Assembly: GCA_951813615.1 (NCBI GenBank)
Contig: OX638377.1
Span: 6,201,693 to 6,265,692 of the forward strand
Direction of reading: 5' to 3'
Length of the DNA stretch: 64,000 nt
DNA from: an uncultured Latescibacterota bacterium
GTDB taxonomy: Bacteria; Latescibacterota; UBA2968; UBA8231
Shown: piece after piece, positions 8,273 through 16,951 of the stretch
Numbering within the stretch: position 1 is the stretch's first letter
Layout: each line of letters begins with the position of its first letter
The notes under the pieces: generated by a model
Databases searched by the model: none
Told to the model about the DNA's origin: nothing
The model's input: the letters and a program-made list of their open reading frames with translations, nothing else
Program-made: the position numbers and the translations under genes

Positions 8273-10159
8273 TCAGCGGCGCAACGGTCCGCGATGGGGA
8301 TCGGCGAGCGGCACGGGTGCTGAGAGTGCAATTAGATCAGAGATGTCGAATTCGGCCAGCAAGCCAAAGCAGTAGAGAGATGGGACGGCGTCATAGGACA
8401 GCGGCCAGTCGATGAGGCGACCGAGGGAGTCGATGAGGGCGTTGGTCGTCAGCGAGGCGAGGGCTTGGGGTTTGAGCGCGGCAGCGATTAGCGCAACGAC
8501 TGGGCAGATGCGGCCGTGAGCCGTCAGGTGTAGTACACGGCTCTTTTGGCTTGCCGTCGCCAGCAGCGCGAGCACTTGGCCTACTTGGATGCCGAGCGGG
8601 CGCTGGCCAGCGGTGGCGATCAGCATTTGGTGGCGCGGGTCGGTGCGGAGTTCGCCGGTAGCGAGGATGTCGGCGACGAGTACTCGGCGGCCTTGCGCGA
8701 GAGCGGTGGATAGCGGAGCGGCGAGCGCGCTGCGGCCGCCGTCGGCGATGAGCAGTTCGATGCCTCGGGGGCGCGGCGGTGTGTATTCGGTCAGCGGCAG
8801 GGTCCAGGTATCGTCGAGGTGCAATAGGTAGTGTTGGATGGTGCCGTCTTGGCGCTTTTGCGCGGTGCCGGCTTCTTGCAGGGACCTATTCTTCCACTGC
8901 GGCAGCTTGAGTAATGAGGCGAGTGCTTGGCGTGCGGCGACCGGAGTGCGCGCTTTTCTGTTGCGCTCTCGGATCTTGCCAAGAGCTGCCTGCGCGATGG
9001 ATAGTAGGGTGGCGTTGTCTGGGGGCAGACCGATGGCGAGGGCTTCTTCGGTTTGCAATTCGTCGCGATAGGGCAGGTCGTCGTCTGGCGTTTCCAATTC
9101 CCAGTGTTGGTTGAGAAATTTGTAGAGTTGGCGGCGATTGTCGCGCTCGTAGTTGTGGGTGCCGGGGTCGGTGTTGTCGTGGAGGGCGATGTTGTCGCGG
9201 GCATCTAGGAGCGCGAAGACGGGCCGGATGGGTTCGTAGATAGATTTGCGCGTCCGCCGCGTCTGGAAGCAGCAGTCGTCGTGGCGGTTGTACATGAGCA
9301 AGGTCGGCCGCGGCGCAAAGAGCGCGGAGAGCGCGTCGTAGTCGGCGACCGTGCAGAGGTCGGTCGGGCATTGCTCTTGGTCGCCAATGTCCTCAATGCA
9401 GCCCCGGCGCTGCCAGACGGCTGAATGACCAGCCACCGGCACGATGACTTTGACTCGCTCGTCGAGGGCCGCCAGCAGAGCCGTTTGCCAGCCGCCGCCC
9501 GACAGACCGGTCATCCCTACGCGCTCGGGATCGGCCTTGGGGTGAGCGAGCAGCACGTCGAGGCCGCGCTTCATCAAGAGATAGAACACGCCGATGCCGG
9601 CGATGCCGCACAGGTCGAGGTGGGCGATGCGGTTGTGTTCGACGTCAGCGCGCAGTTCGCCCATCCCAAGAAATTCGGTGTTGAGCGCCAGCATCCCGCG
9701 CTTGGCGAGGTTGATGCAGCGGGCTTGTTTGTAGTCCATGGCCTTGCCGCCGGCGTGGTGGCCGTTGGGGTTGAGGACGGCGGCGGCCTTTTCGCCAAGC
9801 TGGTCAGGCTCGTAGAGCAGGGCCGGGACCCAGAGGCCGGGCTTCGACGACTCGACTGAGCTCGCCGAAGTCCTGAGCTCAGCCGAAGGGTAGCCCTCGT
9901 AGCGCAGCTTGCGGATGGTGTAGCCGGCACCCGTCTCGATGCGGTCGCCCCAGTGGACTTGCGGCTGTTCCGCGAGGAGACCCTTGGGATGGCCGCGGAA
10001 GAACAGGTCGAGGACTTGGGCGCGTAGAGTTGGGATTTGTTTGCGCCAGGCCGCGGCCGAAGTGGGGGGCGTGAAGTGCGGCAGGTGCTCGCCGAGGAAG
10101 GCGAGGAGTTGGCGATGGGCTTTGGGGCCGATGAGCTTTCTGTGCAGTGTGCGTTGCAT
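8273..10159 (-). CDS. Large alpha/beta-hydrolase (acetyl xylan esterase-like), two hydrolase-like halves
   Basis: This is a 628-residue esterase or peptidase-like hydrolase. The first half (~80-350) has a nucleophile elbow GLSGGGW, an Asp in 'YNRHDD' and a His in 'GTHNYERD', together a plausible catalytic triad. The second half (~400-628) looks like a degenerate hydrolase domain, with 'GIELLIADGGRSA', 'RVLVADI' and 'VLHLTAHGR', but no clear triad. No signal peptide is evident, so it is probably cytoplasmic. The ATG at 10159 has GGGGGAT upstream. A palindromic repeat is inserted in frame near residue 100 (9841-9890), adding roughly 16 residues. The substrate is unknown; similar proteins act on acetylated or complex carbohydrates. 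Confidence 0.75.
   Translation of the reverse strand: MQRTLHRKLIGPKAHRQLLAFLGEHLPHFTPPTSAAAWRKQIPTLRAQVLDLFFRGHPKGLLAEQPQVHWGDRIETGAGYTIRKLRYEGYPSAELRTSASSVESSKPGLWVPALLYEPDQLGEKAAAVLNPNGHHAGGKAMDYKQARCINLAKRGMLALNTEFLGMGELRADVEHNRIAHLDLCGIAGIGVFYLLMKRGLDVLLAHPKADPERVGMTGLSGGGWQTALLAALDERVKVIVPVAGHSAVWQRRGCIEDIGDQEQCPTDLCTVADYDALSALFAPRPTLLMYNRHDDCCFQTRRTRKSIYEPIRPVFALLDARDNIALHDNTDPGTHNYERDNRRQLYKFLNQHWELETPDDDLPYRDELQTEEALAIGLPPDNATLLSIAQAALGKIRERNRKARTPVAARQALASLLKLPQWKNRSLQEAGTAQKRQDGTIQHYLLHLDDTWTLPLTEYTPPRPRGIELLIADGGRSALAAPLSTALAQGRRVLVADILATGELRTDPRHQMLIATAGQRPLGIQVGQVLALLATASQKSRVLHLTAHGRICPVVALIAAALKPQALASLTTNALIDSLGRLIDWPLSYDAVPSLYCFGLLAEFDISDLIALSAPVPLADPHRGPLRR
9841..9890. repeat. 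In-frame palindromic repeat inside the esterase gene
   Basis: The stretch contains CTGAGCTC (9856-9863) and GAGCTCAG (9875-9882) as inverted arms, flanked by CTTCGAC and GCCGAAG. It encodes the low-complexity segment ELRTSASSVESSKPG, which interrupts an otherwise continuous 'YEGYP..LWVPALLYEP' hydrolase segment. Dispersed elements of the CTTCGAC/GAGCTCAG type are common in environmental genomes and sometimes sit in genes without breaking the frame. Confidence 0.65.
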
Positions 10160-10231
10160 GGGCTATCCCCCGTGTTTTTGCGTCGGGCGATAGTATAGGG
10201 TACGGCTTGGCAGTGGGCCAAGCTGGATGGC

Positions 10232-10260
10232 TTGACACGTCAAGTGGGGTTTGCTATCAC
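10232..10260 (+). promoter_or_regulatory. Sigma70-type promoter for the NUDT6-like gene
   Basis: TTGACA (10232-10237), a 17-base spacer and TATCAC (10255-10260) form a good promoter 25 bases before the ATG at 10286. It argues against the upstream in-frame TTG at 10232, which lies inside the -35 hexamer. Confidence 0.5.
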
Positions 10261-10285
10261 TAGCGGCCATTACGAGAGGCGGGAT

Positions 10286-11059
10286 ATGGAACCTATTGAG
10301 GCAACGACCAATCCATTCGGCGGCATCATTCCCAAACCAGAGGCTCTCGATCCAGACCCGACGGTGTTTGCCGAGCGGCTGCGCGTTTCGCTGGCGGCTT
10401 GGCAGGACGAAGGCTACCGGGTCGTCTGGCTGGAGGTCCCGATTGCCAAGGCGGCGTTGGTCCCCGTGGCAGTGGAAGCTGGGTTTACGTTCCACCACAG
10501 CGGCGACGGCTATCTAATGATGACCTTGCAACTGGAAGAAGGCGCTTATGTGCCGGCTCACGCCTCGCACTATATCGGCGCGGGCGGGGTCGTGCTCAAC
10601 GGGGCGCGAGAGTTGTTGGTGGTCAGCGAAAAGTACCATCGGCGCGCGCCCGGTCCGCCGCGCTACAAGCTGCCCGGCGGTGCGCTGCACGCCGGTGAGC
10701 ATTTGGCCGAAGCTGTGGTGCGCGAAGTTGTTGAAGAGACCGGAGTTGAGACGGAGTTCGACGCGCTGGTCTGCTTCCGCCACTGGCACGGCTACCGCTT
10801 CGGCAAGTCGGATATTTACTTCGTCTGCCGTCTGCGCCCGCTGAGCACCGAGATTAGCATCCAAGAGGACGAGATTGCCGAGTGTCTGTGGATGCCGGTG
10901 GCCGACTATCTGGCCGATGAAAACGTCAGCGCCTTCAACAAGCGGATCGTTGAGGCGGCGCTCAACAGCACGGGGGTGCGGCTGACGGAGATGGATGGCT
11001 ACGGCACGCCGGACCAGTATGAGTTTTTTATGCCGCCAGGGGTGGGGTTGGATTCTTAG
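10286..11059 (+). CDS. NUDIX hydrolase with N-terminal pre-NUDIX domain (NUDT6/8-like)
   Basis: The 257-residue protein has two parts. Residues ~15-95 match the pre-NUDIX domain of plant NUDX and animal NUDT6 proteins (FAERLRVSLAAWQDEGYRVVWL, then AVEAGFTFHHSGDGYLMM). Residues ~115-240 form the NUDIX domain with a full box G-ALHAG-E...REVVEETGV. Family members hydrolyse ADP-ribose, NADH or similar dinucleotides; the substrate here is not known. The ATG at 10286 is chosen because a good promoter covers the upstream alternative and a GAGGCGGG site precedes it. It is divergent from the esterase. Confidence 0.85.
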   Translation: MEPIEATTNPFGGIIPKPEALDPDPTVFAERLRVSLAAWQDEGYRVVWLEVPIAKAALVPVAVEAGFTFHHSGDGYLMMTLQLEEGAYVPAHASHYIGAGGVVLNGARELLVVSEKYHRRAPGPPRYKLPGGALHAGEHLAEAVVREVVEETGVETEFDALVCFRHWHGYRFGKSDIYFVCRLRPLSTEISIQEDEIAECLWMPVADYLADENVSAFNKRIVEAALNSTGVRLTEMDGYGTPDQYEFFMPPGVGLDS

Positions 11060-11130
11060 GGGGGGTTGGCTCGGGTGCAGCGTATACTGCGCTTATCGCA
11101 ATAAAAAGAAAAGATAGCTAAAGCAATCTC

Positions 11131-12255
11131 ATGTCCTATTTACCTGATTCAGATCGACTTGATATCGCAGCACTGAGTGGATTGTTTAGGAATACGACAA
11201 ATTCGTATAAATATCTCTTTTTTCTTTCACTTTTGACTTTGATGAAGGAAAGAAGCTTCTCTATTGGTAAAGGTATTCTGTTGCGAGATATAGAGAGTGA
11301 GATGCTGGTTACCGCTTGGTATCCAAATGTATTTTTTAAACTGTCTTTTGGTACTCAGGACAAAATTTCTTTGGCTTTGAAACAGATACAAGATACTGAC
11401 AACGATCGAAACGTTCTGTCGAAAAGTGGACGCCAGACGTTGCGCAATCGCATCGTTGTTGATTCTTATGAGAAAGTGCAGACTTACAACTTCATGCGCT
11501 ATGTTCCCAACCGAATTTTGCGGCCGTTTTTTGTCCGCGAAACCAAAGGTATGCCAGATTACTTGGTAGACCAAAAAATTCCCGAACTTGCTGCTAAACA
11601 GTTTCTGGAACGATGCCCATTGTTCTATTTTGACGAATCTAGGGAACGCATCTTTCTGCATACAGATTGGATCGCTTATTTGGAGCGGCACCAAGCAATT
11701 ATTGAGGGTTGGGCACTGTGGCACTGGGCCGATTATATGCAGCGACGCAATCCTAATATCCCTGCTGTGACGCAGAAATTGTTTCCTCCCGATCAGAGAG
11801 AATCTCTTGATAAACAGCGGAGATTCTGGAATTCTGTAATTGATCAAGGGGAGATACTATGCATATACACAGACAGAAAGATCTGTGGCGATTATGAATT
11901 AGATCATTTCTTACCTTGGCGTTTTGTTGCTCACGATCAGTTGTGGAATCTAATTCCCGTTGATCCCGGTGCAAACAGTTCCAAGAGTGATCAACTTCCC
12001 GATAAAAAATACATTGATCGCTTAGCTGAAACTCAGCATACTGCTCTGTCCATAGTCCAGAATAGGTATAGCAATGAAAAGTGGAAAAAGGTAGTCGAGT
12101 CTTACATTACGGGTCTGCATATTGAGCAGCTAGGGGATTTGCTGGATCGTGGGAAATTGAAATCCGCCTATCACGAAACGTTGAATCCTCTGATGTCAAC
12201 TGCAAAATGGCAGGGGTTTCAGTCCGAGTGGACTTATCAGGGACTCTACCTCTAA
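11131..12255 (+). CDS. HNH endonuclease domain protein
   Basis: This 374-residue protein carries an HNH nuclease motif near residues 250-292: ELDHFLPW, then LWNLIPVDPGANSSKSD. The long N-terminal part (1-240) is helical and has no recognised enzyme motif; it begins with a 'LFRNTTNSYKYLFFLSLL' helix. HNH domains cut DNA with one metal ion; similar HNH proteins occur in defence loci and restriction-type systems. The gene is clearly richer in A+T than its surroundings and the start lacks a strong ribosome site. It is followed 11 bp later by the AlbA_2 gene in the same direction. I infer recent acquisition and a joint function with that gene. Confidence 0.85.
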   Translation: MSYLPDSDRLDIAALSGLFRNTTNSYKYLFFLSLLTLMKERSFSIGKGILLRDIESEMLVTAWYPNVFFKLSFGTQDKISLALKQIQDTDNDRNVLSKSGRQTLRNRIVVDSYEKVQTYNFMRYVPNRILRPFFVRETKGMPDYLVDQKIPELAAKQFLERCPLFYFDESRERIFLHTDWIAYLERHQAIIEGWALWHWADYMQRRNPNIPAVTQKLFPPDQRESLDKQRRFWNSVIDQGEILCIYTDRKICGDYELDHFLPWRFVAHDQLWNLIPVDPGANSSKSDQLPDKKYIDRLAETQHTALSIVQNRYSNEKWKKVVESYITGLHIEQLGDLLDRGKLKSAYHETLNPLMSTAKWQGFQSEWTYQGLYL

Positions 12256-12266
12256 CGGCATAAATC

Positions 12267-13526
12267 ATGTTTGATAACCCGAAAGATCTCCTCGACAAAA
12301 TTCGGCTGGGTGAGAGTACGTTTCTCGAATTCAAGGAGGTGCGTTTTGCCGGTGGAAAGATCAGAGGTCCTAATCGGAATTCGCTCGCCGATGGGCTCGC
12401 CGCCTTTGCAAATAGCCGCGGAGGAGTGTTCGTCCTTGGGGTTGAGGATCAGACTCACGAAGTTGTCGGCATCCCCACGGACCGCCTTGATGCGGTGGTG
12501 GATTTCGTCCGGGAGGTGTGCATAGACTCCATTGACCCGCCTATTGAGAGCGTTGTCCTCGATCGATTGTGGTTGCCCACAAGCACTGGGGACAAGTTGG
12601 CCGTTATCAAGGTGGAGGTTCCGCGCAGTCTATTCGTGCATAGGAGTCCCGGCGGATTCCTACACCGCACGGCGAATGCAAAGCGGCCGATGTCGTCCGA
12701 ATACCTCGCCCGACTGTTTCAGCAGCGTAGCCAGACGCGGCTCATTCGCTTCGACGAACAACCCGTATCAATGGCTGGGCTGGATGATTTAGCGCCAGAT
12801 CTCTGGGAGCGATTTCGCACGCCGCGCTCAGACGATGACCGCGAAGTATTGCTCCGCAAGCTGGGCATTGCGAGTGCGGATGACGATGGTACGATCAGAC
12901 CGACGGTTGCCGGTGTGCTGATGGCCTCGGCTGATCCTCGTCGTTGGCTCCCCAATGCCTACATCCAGGCCGTTGCCTACCGCGGCGACCAAATCCAATC
13001 AGACGCGCCCGGCGGGTACCAGCTCGACGCGGCCGACATCGCGGGTCCGCTCGACAGTCAGGTTGAGGAAGCCTGCCGGTTCGTTGCCAGAAACATGAAG
13101 ACCGCGGCCTTCAAAGACCAAGGGCGGCGAGATGTGCCGCAATTCGACCTGACGGCGGTGTTCGAGGCGGTCGTCAATGCAGTCTCGCATCGGGATTATT
13201 CGATATACGGCTCCAAGATCAGGCTGCGTCTGTTTGGGAATCGACTAGAGCTGTATTCGCCAGGGACACTCCCGAATACCATCACCATCGAGAGCTTGGC
13301 ATTTCGCCAGTCAGCGCGGAATGAGGCGGTTTGCAGCTTGCTAGCCAAATGTGCGGTGTCCGACGCGCCTTGGCTGACGACAGAGCGCCGGACCCTGATG
13401 GACAAACGCGGCGAGGGAGTGCCCATTATCTTGAACAACAGCGAAAGACTGTCCGGCAAGGAACCGGAATACAGATTGCTCGACGATGCGGAACTGCTGC
13501 TGACAATTTACGCGGCCGGTGGGTGA
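12267..13526 (+). CDS. AlbA_2/Schlafen-type putative ATP-binding protein
   Basis: The 419-residue protein begins with an AlbA_2 (Schlafen AlbA_2, 'divergent AAA-4') domain: ESTFLEFKEV, then 'NSLADGLAAFANSRGGVFVLGVED' and 'VHRSPGGFLHRTANAKRPM'. The C-terminal half (~250-400) resembles the ATP-binding partner domain, with 'EAVVNAVSHRDYSIYGSKIRL', 'LELYSPGTLP' and 'RGEGVP'. Related proteins are annotated as transcriptional regulators or helicase-like proteins, and some belong to antiviral systems; the Schlafen fold can be an RNase. No helix-turn-helix is evident. It lies 11 bp after the HNH gene without its own obvious ribosome site, suggesting coupled translation. G+C content is nearer to host than that of the HNH gene. 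Confidence 0.85.
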   Translation: MFDNPKDLLDKIRLGESTFLEFKEVRFAGGKIRGPNRNSLADGLAAFANSRGGVFVLGVEDQTHEVVGIPTDRLDAVVDFVREVCIDSIDPPIESVVLDRLWLPTSTGDKLAVIKVEVPRSLFVHRSPGGFLHRTANAKRPMSSEYLARLFQQRSQTRLIRFDEQPVSMAGLDDLAPDLWERFRTPRSDDDREVLLRKLGIASADDDGTIRPTVAGVLMASADPRRWLPNAYIQAVAYRGDQIQSDAPGGYQLDAADIAGPLDSQVEEACRFVARNMKTAAFKDQGRRDVPQFDLTAVFEAVVNAVSHRDYSIYGSKIRLRLFGNRLELYSPGTLPNTITIESLAFRQSARNEAVCSLLAKCAVSDAPWLTTERRTLMDKRGEGVPIILNNSERLSGKEPEYRLLDDAELLLTIYAAGG

Positions 13527-13553
13527 TAATCCTCTCGCCCTCGCCGTTACCCA

Positions 13554-14552
13554 CTACCCCGCCAAATCCAGTTTATCCAGCACTTCTTTGTTGACCACGT
13601 GATCGGGGACTTTGCCCTGCAATAGCGCGACGATGCTCTGTGCGGCGACGAGGGACATGCGCTTGCGGGCGGTTAGGGTTCTGGAGCCGGTGTGGGGCAG
13701 GGCCAGCACCTTGTCGCGGCGGACTAATTCGAGGGATTGGCCTTGCGGCGGTTCGGTGGCTTGGCAGTCGAGGCCCGCGCCGCCTAGGTGGCCGCTGTCG
13801 AGCGCGGCCATCAGGGCAGCTTCGTCAACTAAACCGCCGCGAGCAGTGTTAATCAGGTAGGATCCCTTTTTCATAAGGCCAAGGAACTCGGCATTGACGA
13901 GGTGGTGGTTTTCCTCGGTCAGCGGCAGGTGCAAGGTAACGGCGTCGGCTTGAGACAGGAGGGTGGCGCGGTCGGCAGGCTCGGCACCGAGGGCGCGGAT
14001 TTGCGTGTCGTCGATATAGGGGTCGTGGACGAGGACTCGCATCTTGAAGCCGCGGGCGCGGCGCACGACTTCGGCACCGATGCGGCCACAGCCGACCAGC
14101 CCCAAGGTCATGGCGCTGAGGTCTTCGCCGACGGGGACATCGTAGATGTCTGCCGATTTGACTCGGTGGTCGCCTAACCTGAGCGAGCGCACCATCCCGA
14201 GAAGCAGGGCGAAGGTCAGGTCGGCCACGGCGTCGGCCATGGCACCGGGGGTATTGGTGACGACGATGCCGCGCTGGGTGCAGTAATCGAGGTCAACCTT
14301 GTCGAATCCGACGCCGTTGCGGGCGATGATCTTGAGGTTGGCCGCTTGGTCCATGGTGGCGGCGTTGAGGTTTTCGCCGCCGGCCAACAGGGCGTCGAAG
14401 CCGTCCAGCTTGGCGCGCGTTTCCTCGTCGAGCCAGCCGGGTTGGGGGTGTCGGATCTGAATGGCGAAGCCGGCGCGTTCAATAAGCTCGCGGGCTTGGC
14501 TTTGGCCTTGAAACTCGATCTCGACGCTGGACAGGATGCGGGGTTGAGTCAT
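13554..14552 (-). CDS. D-isomer-specific 2-hydroxyacid dehydrogenase (SerA-like)
   Basis: This 332-residue NAD-dependent dehydrogenase shows the family signatures in order: 'ARNGVGFDKVDL' (~75-85), the Rossmann loop GLVGCGRIGAEV (~147), the substrate-loop 'NTARGGLVDEAAL' (~233) and a catalytic 'LPHTGSRT' histidine (~287). It oxidises a D-2-hydroxyacid to the 2-ketoacid or the reverse; phosphoglycerate-dehydrogenase-like members dominate this subgroup, but there is no ACT domain. The ATG at 14552 has GAGGAA upstream and excludes a low-complexity N-terminal extension that overlaps the next gene. It lies 14 bp after the Ldh_2 gene, with which it is probably co-transcribed. Confidence 0.9.
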   Translation of the reverse strand: MTQPRILSSVEIEFQGQSQARELIERAGFAIQIRHPQPGWLDEETRAKLDGFDALLAGGENLNAATMDQAANLKIIARNGVGFDKVDLDYCTQRGIVVTNTPGAMADAVADLTFALLLGMVRSLRLGDHRVKSADIYDVPVGEDLSAMTLGLVGCGRIGAEVVRRARGFKMRVLVHDPYIDDTQIRALGAEPADRATLLSQADAVTLHLPLTEENHHLVNAEFLGLMKKGSYLINTARGGLVDEAALMAALDSGHLGGAGLDCQATEPPQGQSLELVRRDKVLALPHTGSRTLTARKRMSLVAAQSIVALLQGKVPDHVVNKEVLDKLDLAG

Positions 14553-14566
14553 CTGTTCCTCTTCTT

Positions 14567-15568
14567 TTATTGGGCTGTAAAGCGGGTGTGTTCGTAGGAG
14601 GCGAAGGGAGTGGTCACTCCCAGCTCGTCGGCTAGTTTCTGAAGGTGCTGCTGATGTTGGGGGCTGATGGGCACGCCGTCGCGGGCGTATTCGCGCTCCC
14701 GTTGCCACTCCAGATTGCCGGGCAGCTCGGCGTGGTCGAGACCGGGGAAGGGCCGCATGTTGCGTGCGGCGGCGACGAACGCGTCCATCTGCGCTTGGAA
14801 TTCTTCTAAAGGCATAAACGCGCGCACGTCAAAGGCCGCGAGAAAGGATCCTTGGTTGGATTCCCAAGGCGATGTCGGCGGGATAAATTGCGGCAAGTAA
14901 ATCCCGGCCAGCACGCCGCCTAGCGCCCGGTTTATCGCGCCAATGCCCAGTTCCTTGAAAAAGGCGAAGGGGATCTGCGCGAAGAGTTCCTCGCCCCAGG
15001 GCAGCATTGAGGCTCCCATGTCGAGCACGAGGGGCGGTTGCTCCCCGTTGGGGAAGGCGACGCTGATCGGCGAGGTGGCGTTGACGCCTTTGACTATCGA
15101 TTCCGGCGGCAGGTTGTAGCGGTGCGAGGAGATGGCGATCCCCACGCAGCCGGCTGCAGCGGCTATCCGCGAGTACTTGCCGGCGCTGCCGAAGTGGAAG
15201 TGATTGCGGGTGGTCGCCGCGCCCGTGCCGTACTCCACCGCCGTCTCAGCCACCCAAGTCATGGCTTGATGGCAGGGAAAGTGACCCATGCCGCCATCGC
15301 CGTCATAGACGCGGGCAGTGGTGGTCGAACTGGTCACCTTTATATTAGGGCGGGGATTGACGCGGCCTTCGAGCATCATATGCGCGTACCCGGGGATCTG
15401 CCAAGTGCCGTGGCTGTGGACGCCGCGCAGGTCGGTGGCCGTCAAAAGGTCGGCGAGGAGTTGGGCATCTGTGGGATTAGTGCCAGCTTTTTGGAAAAAG
15501 TCGGCGGTGAGTTCGCGCAGGACAGCGACTGGGACGCGGATGCCTTCGGCAGGTGGAGTGTTTCCCAT
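14567..15568 (-). CDS. Malate/L-lactate dehydrogenase family (Ldh_2) oxidoreductase
   Basis: The 333-residue protein matches the Ldh_2/YlbC family, which uses a fold distinct from classical lactate dehydrogenase. 'TDLRGVHSHG' (~45-55) holds the catalytic histidine; 'TTRNHFHFGSAGKYS' and 'PLVLDMGASMLPWG' are family motifs. Members oxidise malate, lactate, ureidoglycolate or sulfolactate with NAD(P). The ATG at 15568 has a GGAGAG site; longer frames upstream run antisense into the amidohydrolase region. With the D-2-hydroxyacid dehydrogenase downstream it could form a pair handling opposite stereoisomers of one hydroxyacid (inference). Confidence 0.88.
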   Translation of the reverse strand: MGNTPPAEGIRVPVAVLRELTADFFQKAGTNPTDAQLLADLLTATDLRGVHSHGTWQIPGYAHMMLEGRVNPRPNIKVTSSTTTARVYDGDGGMGHFPCHQAMTWVAETAVEYGTGAATTRNHFHFGSAGKYSRIAAAAGCVGIAISSHRYNLPPESIVKGVNATSPISVAFPNGEQPPLVLDMGASMLPWGEELFAQIPFAFFKELGIGAINRALGGVLAGIYLPQFIPPTSPWESNQGSFLAAFDVRAFMPLEEFQAQMDAFVAAARNMRPFPGLDHAELPGNLEWQREREYARDGVPISPQHQQHLQKLADELGVTTPFASYEHTRFTAQ

Positions 15569-15672
15569 GGCGGCTCTCCGGTTGGAGTCAAAAAAGCGCA
15601 TTATATACGGGGTTGAGCCTAGGCGTGTCAAGAAGCCGCAGAGGCTTTCCAAGGATAATGGAGGGACGAGAA

Positions 15673-16899
15673 ATGTCCTACGATCTGTTGTTAAAAGGTG
15701 CGCGAGTGATGGACCCTGCGCAGAGCGTGGATGGAATTCGCGACGTGGGAATTGTCGGGGAGCAGATCGCCGCAGTGGCCGAGGAAATAACGGCTCCGGC
15801 AGCAGAGACGATAGACTTGTCCGGCAAAATCCTGACGCCGGGTTGGATCGATATCCACGCGCATCTCTACGCGGGATGCTCGACGTGGGGCATTCGCGGC
15901 GATGCGCTGTGCTTGGCCACAGGTGTGACGACGATTGTCGATGCTGGAAGCGCGGGGTGGGCCAACTTTCAGGGGTTTGTCGATTATGTCGTCGAGCCGG
16001 CGCGGACCCAAGTTTTGGGATACGTGCACATTTCGGCGATTGGTTTGACCTGTGGGCCGGTGGGGGAGATGATCGATTTGCAGTACGGCGATCCAGAGCG
16101 CACGGCATTTGTGGCCCACCACTGGCAGGAGCACTGCGTCGGCGTCAAGGTGCGGCAGGGTGGGTTCCAAGTTGGCGAGAATGGGACTAAACCCTTGCAG
16201 TTGGCGGTGCAGGCGGCCGGGTGGGCGGGGGTGCCGGTGATGGTACACATCGCTCGGGGGGTGCCGATTGTGGAGGTGCTCGCTCTGCTGCGGCCCGGCG
16301 ATGTGGTGACCCATTGTTATCAAGGCACGGGCGACTGCGTGGTGGACGATGCGGGGACGGTGGTGCCGCAGGTGTGGGAGGCGCGGGAGCGGGGCGTGCT
16401 CTTTGACGTAGGGCACGGCGGCGGCAGTTTCGACTACGGGATTGCAATACAGGCGCTGGCCGACGGCTTTGTCGCCGATGTGATCAGCACGGACTTACAC
16501 GCACATAGCTGGGACAGCCCGATTGAGAGTATGCCGGAGACTGCGTCGAAGTTGCTCAACTTGGGCGTGCCGCTCGAACGCGTCGTGCAGCAGAGTACGG
16601 CCGCGGCGGCTGACGCCATTGGGCGTGGCGGGGAATTGGGTACTCTGCGGGAGGGTACGGTGGCGGATCTGGCGGCGTTTGAGGTGCTGGAGGGGACGTT
16701 CGAGTTCCGGGATGTGCGCGGCCGACGCGAGCAGGGGGATCGCAAAATCGAGCCGGTATTGACCGTGCGTCGGGGTCGTGCGTATTGGCCGGAAGATCTG
16801 CGCGAGGAGCTAGAGGAAGCACGCGAGCGGGCGCGCTTTACACGGAGTCTCACCGGCAAGAACTTTGCGGCGTTGGGTTGGGTGCCGGGCGGCGAGTGA
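15673..16899 (+). CDS. Dihydroorotase-like amidohydrolase/deacetylase family protein
   Basis: This is a 408-residue TIM-barrel metal hydrolase. Metal ligands are visible: 'PGWIDIHAHLYAG' (HxH), the lysine in 'VGVKVRQGG' that would be carboxylated, histidines in 'VMVHIARG' and 'VVTHCYQG', and 'VISTDLHAHSWDSP' with the catalytic Asp. The 'GVTTIVDAGSAGWANF' motif is typical of the EF_0837/PRK09237 subgroup, often called dihydroorotase but thought to act on other amides such as acetyl-amino acids. The ATG at 15673 follows GGAGGGACG. It is divergent from the Ldh_2 gene, and the two may share a metabolic theme. Confidence 0.88.
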   Translation: MSYDLLLKGARVMDPAQSVDGIRDVGIVGEQIAAVAEEITAPAAETIDLSGKILTPGWIDIHAHLYAGCSTWGIRGDALCLATGVTTIVDAGSAGWANFQGFVDYVVEPARTQVLGYVHISAIGLTCGPVGEMIDLQYGDPERTAFVAHHWQEHCVGVKVRQGGFQVGENGTKPLQLAVQAAGWAGVPVMVHIARGVPIVEVLALLRPGDVVTHCYQGTGDCVVDDAGTVVPQVWEARERGVLFDVGHGGGSFDYGIAIQALADGFVADVISTDLHAHSWDSPIESMPETASKLLNLGVPLERVVQQSTAAAADAIGRGGELGTLREGTVADLAAFEVLEGTFEFRDVRGRREQGDRKIEPVLTVRRGRAYWPEDLREELEEARERARFTRSLTGKNFAALGWVPGGE

Positions 16900-16951
16900 A
16901 TAGTGTTTAGAAGATGAGAATTCATAACTGCTACTAAAGGAGTAGAAAGAC

